Of a DNA stretch of 64,000 nt, positions 60,693-64,000 are shown piece by piece. The notes beneath the pieces are model-generated. The model ran no database searches, was not told where the DNA came from, and saw only the letters and a program-made list of their open reading frames with translations. A program made the position numbers and the translations under genes. The first letter of the stretch is position 1. The number at the start of each line of letters is the position of its first letter. This DNA comes from Cupriavidus basilensis (lineage in GTDB: Bacteria; Pseudomonadota; Gammaproteobacteria; Burkholderiales; Burkholderiaceae): contig NZ_BBQM01000031.1 in the NCBI RefSeq assembly GCF_000876015.1, forward strand, positions 1 through 64,000, in the 5' to 3' direction.

Positions 60693-61249
60693 TGCTCGAC
60701 TATCCGATTTCCTTCTACAGCATCAACGCTGAGATGGGGTTGGCACCCGAGACCCCCATCAGCCTCACAGACGCAAACGTCCGGCGGCTCGCCAACAAGG
60801 CGGCGGGCAGCGTGTCGCTTTCTGACCTGGTCGGTATCCAGGAGTACACCATTACAGTCGGTGTGCACTCGACCCTCGACGTGTATGGGTCGAATCTAGG
60901 GGTCATAGGCGGGGACGCATATACCGAGCCGTTTGGGGGGCACGGGCAGAGCGGAAATCCTGGCTCAAAGGCATGGACGAATGGTTGGGGTGTTCGTTCG
61001 ATAACCAGCGTATGGGATGGGGGAGCTGGGAGCACTGCACTGGTCTTGACAATGCCTCCTGGGCAAGTTCCCACCTTTTCATCGCTCAGCGTGGGCACCC
61101 TCACGCTGACTAGGGCCTCAGTTGTGGAGCAGCGTCCTCTCGTCAACGGGGACGCCTACTACTTCAGGTGGATTGGCCGGATTGTCTCTCCTGATGGTGC
61201 CAGCCGGCCCGCTGTCGGAAGTCAGCTTCGCATGGCCTTGCGCCGATAG
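60692..61249 (+). CDS. Hypothetical tail-region protein
   Basis: A 185-residue beta-rich protein (MLDYPISFYSINAEMGLAP...), starting on the last base of the fibre stop. It could be a fibre cap or receptor-binding accessory protein. Codon use is less GC-rich than that of the neighbours, suggesting exchange. Confidence 0.65.
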   Translation: MLDYPISFYSINAEMGLAPETPISLTDANVRRLANKAAGSVSLSDLVGIQEYTITVGVHSTLDVYGSNLGVIGGDAYTEPFGGHGQSGNPGSKAWTNGWGVRSITSVWDGGAGSTALVLTMPPGQVPTFSSLSVGTLTLTRASVVEQRPLVNGDAYYFRWIGRIVSPDGASRPAVGSQLRMALRR

Positions 61250-61284
61250 TTGCAACGCTGCATTTTTCTCGATCCATCTATCTC

Positions 61285-61305
61285 GCCACCTTCGGGTGGC
61301 TTTTT
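61285..61305 (+). terminator. Hairpin in the tail-fibre module
   Basis: GCCACC/GGTGGC with a TTCG loop, followed by five T residues. It separates the fibre gene pair from the spike module. Confidence 0.78.
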
Positions 61306-61320
61306 CTTTTGGAGGGCCGT

Positions 61321-61587
61321 ATGCCGGCAGAAGACAAGTACAGGTATCACCAGCAGCAGCTCACCTCGCCGTCGCGCGATTTCGTGGTGGCGAACAAGGA
61401 CGACAACGCGGACCTGCCGCAGGTGTCGCGCGCGATCTACGTGGGCACCGGCGGCGATGTCAACGCCGTGCGCGAAGACGGCACCGCGGTGCTGTTCAAG
61501 AACGTGCCGGCGGGTTCCATCCTGCCGATTCGTTGCTTTCGCATCAAGGCGACCGGCACCACGGCCAGCGACCTGGTGGTGCTGTGA
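61321..61587 (+). CDS. Conserved tail-spike base protein, 88 residues
   Basis: An 88-residue beta-rich protein (EDKYRYHQQQLTSPSRDFVV, TAVLFKNVPAGSILPIR). Homologues occur next to spike genes in many phages; they have no firm function. GGAGG precedes the ATG. Confidence 0.72.
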   Translation: MPAEDKYRYHQQQLTSPSRDFVVANKDDNADLPQVSRAIYVGTGGDVNAVREDGTAVLFKNVPAGSILPIRCFRIKATGTTASDLVVL

Positions 61588-61796
61588 TGCAGTTGGGCAT
61601 CGGGCTTTCGATTTCCGGTGTCGGGGCGCGTCGCTATGACGCCGACGATCTGGCCAGCGGCACGCTCAGCCTGAATTTCGTCGCTACCAACGACGTAACG
61701 CTGGTAGTCGATTTCGTTGCGGGGACCTACCGCGCGTGGATCGATGATCCGTCCTGGCCATATGGCGTGACGGGTGTTTTCAAGGGAAAGGCATAG
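61587..61796 (+). CDS. Small tail-spike module protein, 69 residues
   Basis: A 69-residue protein starting on the last base of the previous stop (MQLGIGLSISGVGARRYDADD...). It is beta-rich; unknown role in the spike module. Confidence 0.65.
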   Translation: MQLGIGLSISGVGARRYDADDLASGTLSLNFVATNDVTLVVDFVAGTYRAWIDDPSWPYGVTGVFKGKA

Positions 61797-61798
61797 CC

Positions 61799-63007
61799 AT
61801 GCTGGTAAGCAAGAATTTCGGTGACATAGTGACCTTCATGCGTGCGTCCGTGGGATGGAGCTACAGCCCGGCCGGCGTGCTGGTGCCGAGCGCGGCCAAT
61901 GGCCCACGGCTCGATTACGATCCCACGACGCAGCTCGCGCGTGGGTTGCTGCTGGAGGAGCAGCGGACGAACTTGATCCGCAACAACTCGATGGCGGGGG
62001 CCACGGCGGGCACTCCGGGCACCTTGCCAACGAATTGGTTCGTCAACTCGGCGGGAACCGCATGGAGTGTGGTGGGGGTAGGCATAGAGGGCGGCATCCC
62101 CTATATCGACATTCGATTTCAGGGAGTGCCGTCGGCGGGCACGATTCAGATTGGTCCCGAGAACTATTCGGCGCTGGCTGCGGCAACGGGCCAAACTTGG
62201 TCGTTGTCGGCATTCGTGCGCGTTGCTGCGGGGAGTTTGACGAACATCGGCAGCTTTCGTCTCAACCTGGACGAGAGCACATCCGGTGGTGCGTTTGTCT
62301 TCTCCAATACGAGTGCGGCCTTCCCGCTCGCCGCCGTGCAACTCGCGATGGGTCGGCCGTCGTATTCCCCGACGCTATCCGGCGGTGCCACGGTGGGATC
62401 GATTGCTCCCCAACTGCGGCTTGGCGTGACTGTCGGCAGCGCAATTGATGTGACTCTTCGCGTCGGCGCCCCGCAGATCGAGCAAGGCGCCTTTGCCACC
62501 GCGCCGATTCTCACCTCCGCAGCGCAGGTCACTCGCGTGCCCGACAGCGCAGTCATCGCTGACCTGAGCAAGATCGGGTTCAATGCCGCGGAGGGCACGT
62601 TCTATGCCGAGGTTGAGGCGCCCAATTCATCCATCGCCACGGCGAAAGGCATTGTCAGCATCGACGATGGCACCGAAAACAATCGCCTTACGCTGACGAA
62701 GGAGATCAACGGGAGGCTCGGTTTCGCGTCCGTCATCGGTGGCGCGGGCTCCGTCATCCTGGCATCGGTCGCCAACATGCCGGTGGGGCCGGTGAAAGTT
62801 GCGGCCGCATACAAGGCCGGCGACTTCGCCATGTGCATGGGCGGAGCGGCTCCTGTCATCTCGGCCGCCGGCGTGCTGCCGGCCGGCCTGAACGCCATGC
62901 GGCTCGGCGTGCGGTCGAACGGCGGGGCGATCAACGGCTGGCTGCGCAACGTCCGCTATATCCCCCGCCGCATTACGAATGCCGAGCTCCAAGCGCTGAC
63001 CACCTGA
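61799..63007 (+). CDS. Tail spike protein
   Basis: The 402-residue protein has an N-terminal FMRASVGWSYSPAGVLVP/EEQRTNLI segment typical of phage spike or fibre proteins and later two beta-sandwich domains (about 85-230 and 255-395) of lectin or concanavalin type. It is probably the host-binding spike. No enzymatic motif is seen. Confidence 0.75.
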   Translation: MLVSKNFGDIVTFMRASVGWSYSPAGVLVPSAANGPRLDYDPTTQLARGLLLEEQRTNLIRNNSMAGATAGTPGTLPTNWFVNSAGTAWSVVGVGIEGGIPYIDIRFQGVPSAGTIQIGPENYSALAAATGQTWSLSAFVRVAAGSLTNIGSFRLNLDESTSGGAFVFSNTSAAFPLAAVQLAMGRPSYSPTLSGGATVGSIAPQLRLGVTVGSAIDVTLRVGAPQIEQGAFATAPILTSAAQVTRVPDSAVIADLSKIGFNAAEGTFYAEVEAPNSSIATAKGIVSIDDGTENNRLTLTKEINGRLGFASVIGGAGSVILASVANMPVGPVKVAAAYKAGDFAMCMGGAAPVISAAGVLPAGLNAMRLGVRSNGGAINGWLRNVRYIPRRITNAELQALTT

Positions 63008-63014
63008 GGCCGCC

Positions 63015-63341
63015 ATGTTCTATGACTACTACCTACGCGGTGCTGACCGCGACACCACGCGCGCGGCATTGCTGGCCGCGGGCTTGACGGTTGACGTTGA
63101 CATCGACGGCGAGACGCGGCGCGTTCCTGCCGCAGGCGCCAGCCTTTCGACCATCGGCACGATTTACACGGGTGGCGAGTGGGATGCCGACGGCAACCTG
63201 GTGACGGAGCCGGTGGCCGTGCCGGGCTGGCACGTCAACCTGCGGCTGTCGCGTCCCCTTGAGGCCTCCGAGGTTGCCGCGCTGGCCGGCATGGAGATCT
63301 CGCCGGCGCCGGCGACTCCCTACAGGGTGTGGGCCGAATGA
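63015..63341 (+). CDS. Hypothetical protein downstream of the spike
   Basis: A 108-residue protein (MFYDYYLRGADRDTTRAALL...) with a two-domain look, perhaps a spike chaperone. It overlaps the HExxH gene by 4 bp. Confidence 0.65.
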   Translation: MFYDYYLRGADRDTTRAALLAAGLTVDVDIDGETRRVPAAGASLSTIGTIYTGGEWDADGNLVTEPVAVPGWHVNLRLSRPLEASEVAALAGMEISPAPATPYRVWAE

Positions 63342-63688
63342 AAATCTACCTTCACCCCCTCTGCCTGGTGTTCGTCACCAGCCGCCTGCTGCCGGCCCGC
63401 TTCGACGGCTATTCCTTTGGCCCCGTGGTCCTGGTGCGGCCGGACAGCAGCGCGGCGCTCCTCGTGCACGAGCAGACCCACGTGCGGCAGTTCTGGCGCT
63501 ACCTGGGCCTCAACGGCCTGCTGTACGAGTTCAGCCCCAACTGGCGGCTTCGGCTCGAGCTCGAGGCCTACCGCGCGCAGTTGGCGGTGGCCGGCCCGGC
63601 CGCGGCGCAGGGCATGGCGTCGTCGCTGGCCAGTAACTACGGGCTGGACATCACGCAGGAGGAAGCCTATCGCCTGCTCACGGCCTAG
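63338..63688 (+). CDS. Phage protein with HExxH motif
   Basis: The 116-residue protein has HEQTHVRQFW near residue 47, matching the HExxH metalloprotease signature inside a helix after a beta-hairpin. A third ligand may be the Glu in RLELEAYRAQL. It lies between the spike and lysis genes. It could be a tail-associated peptidase; whether it is active is unknown. Confidence 0.7.
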   Translation: MKIYLHPLCLVFVTSRLLPARFDGYSFGPVVLVRPDSSAALLVHEQTHVRQFWRYLGLNGLLYEFSPNWRLRLELEAYRAQLAVAGPAAAQGMASSLASNYGLDITQEEAYRLLTA

Positions 63689-63712
63689 CGCGCCGATTGC
63701 TTCACCAGTCAG

Positions 63713-63734
63713 CCACCCCGCGGGGTGGTTTTTT
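63713..63734 (+). terminator. Terminator before the lysis region
   Basis: CCACCCCG/CGGGGTGG palindrome followed by six T residues, just after the HExxH gene. Confidence 0.82.
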
Positions 63735-63738
63735 CATT

Positions 63739-63760
63739 CCCGCCGAGTGCGGGTTTTTTT
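63739..63760 (+). terminator. Second terminator before the lysis region
   Basis: CCCGC/GCGGG with a 5-base loop and seven T residues, directly upstream of the last gene. Confidence 0.75.
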
Positions 63761-63775
63761 ATGCCGGGGAGGCAC

Positions 63776-64000
63776 ATGGGGGAAGACGACCCGACGCAGT
63801 TGCAGGCCGTGCTGCGTGCCATAGCGGAGCTGACAGAGGAGGTGCGGCGCTTGCGGACGGGATTTCCAGAGGGCGATTCGGATGGGCACCGGCGCTACCA
63901 CGAGGAAATCATGCAGGCGATGGCGGACCGCCGGAAGCTGCGCCAGGAGCTCATCACGCACCTGCTCAAGACGAGCTCATGGGCCGCCCTGGCGGGCGTC
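63776..64000 (+). CDS. Holin-like membrane protein, truncated by window edge
   Basis: The ATG at 63776 follows GGGGAGGC. The visible 75 codons give a helical, probably coiled-coil N-terminus (LRAIAELTEEVRRLR, MADRRKLRQELITHLL) and the start of a hydrophobic segment (SSWAALAGV) that runs off the window. This is the layout of small phage membrane proteins that precede endolysin genes. Confidence 0.65.
   Translation, partial: MGEDDPTQLQAVLRAIAELTEEVRRLRTGFPEGDSDGHRRYHEEIMQAMADRRKLRQELITHLLKTSSWAALAGV

Larger units (their letters stand above)
23730..64000 (+). mobile_element. Lambdoid siphoprophage, left end to beyond the window
   Basis: A prophage begins at the tRNA-Cys 3' end and extends past the window edge. 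It carries an integrase, an excisionase-like gene, a lambda-like immunity region with shared operators, a primase-helicase, a Q-like protein, lambda-ordered head and tail genes and the start of a lysis gene. Average GC is visibly lower than in the host genes to the left. Structural genes look intact, so it may be functional, but the right arm is unseen. Confidence 0.95.

Noticed and set aside
23730..64000. CRISPR array, insertion sequence or transposase in the prophage
   Set aside because: No regular spacer pattern and no transposase motif; the repeated elements are operators, heptamers and hairpins.

Overview
The window is a very GC-rich betaproteobacterial chromosome segment. Gene content and order (folB-type genes, ttcA, glmU, glmS, an NDUFA9-like epimerase, cca, GST) point to Burkholderiaceae, most likely the Cupriavidus/Ralstonia group; the genus is inferred. 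About 23.7 kb of host genes is followed by a lambdoid siphoprophage that starts at a tRNA-Cys gene and runs off the right edge, so at least 40 kb of it is present and its right end (attR, lysis genes) is not seen.

Host part (1-23729): 5-formyl-THF cyclo-ligase, a soluble lytic transglycosylase, an NDUFA9-like epimerase, a glutathione S-transferase and the CCA-adding enzyme. A small AT-richer insert follows, with an AbiE-type toxin-antitoxin locus whose antitoxin is intact and whose toxin gene is broken. Next come a DUF2905 membrane protein, a MidA-like methyltransferase diverging from a pteridine-reductase-like SDR, folB, ttcA, a DUF6279 lipoprotein, glmU-glmS (UDP-GlcNAc synthesis), a roughly 950-bp stretch with no recognisable gene, a 7TM-DISM histidine kinase with its OmpR-type regulator, a small hypothetical gene, and an aldehyde dehydrogenase diverging from a LysR regulator. 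Bases 1-149 show no gene.

Prophage left arm (23730-35026): a tyrosine integrase reads inward from attL. Facing it is a 20-gene leftward operon with ATGA/GTGA overlaps at most junctions, running from a lambda-PL-like promoter near 34043-34071 down to an excisionase-like gene. In its middle lies a PRTRC cassette in the order E-C-F-B-A-ThiF. The sequence shows an E1-like ThiF, an E2-like protein B with an Asn/Cys active-site motif, a JAMM protease-like protein A and a beta-grasp-like protein C with an internal Gly-Gly followed by a 63-residue tail: a ubiquitin-like conjugation set carried by a phage without the plasmid partition genes (ParB, protein D) normally next to it. The same palindrome (AAGCATGCTT-like) occurs twice at this promoter and three times between the XRE repressor and the Cro-like gene, a lambda-like OL/OR layout. 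I infer that the ubiquitin-like cassette is repressed in the lysogen and expressed on infection or induction.

Prophage right arm (35027-64000): Cro-like gene, a second XRE repressor-like gene, a CII-like regulator, small early genes, a Toprim/VapE primase-helicase, a cluster of TGTCCCA heptamers, and a zinc-finger protein in the position of antiterminator Q. A lambda-ordered morphogenesis block follows: terminase, portal, S49 protease with a nested scaffold gene, decoration, major capsid, head-tail joining, tail tube, G/GT chaperones with an A AAA AAC frameshift site, and tape measure. Then come tail-tip and fibre genes (one with an S74-type chaperone domain), an HExxH protein, and the start of a holin-like gene cut by the window edge. 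Terminator-like hairpins recur between late genes.
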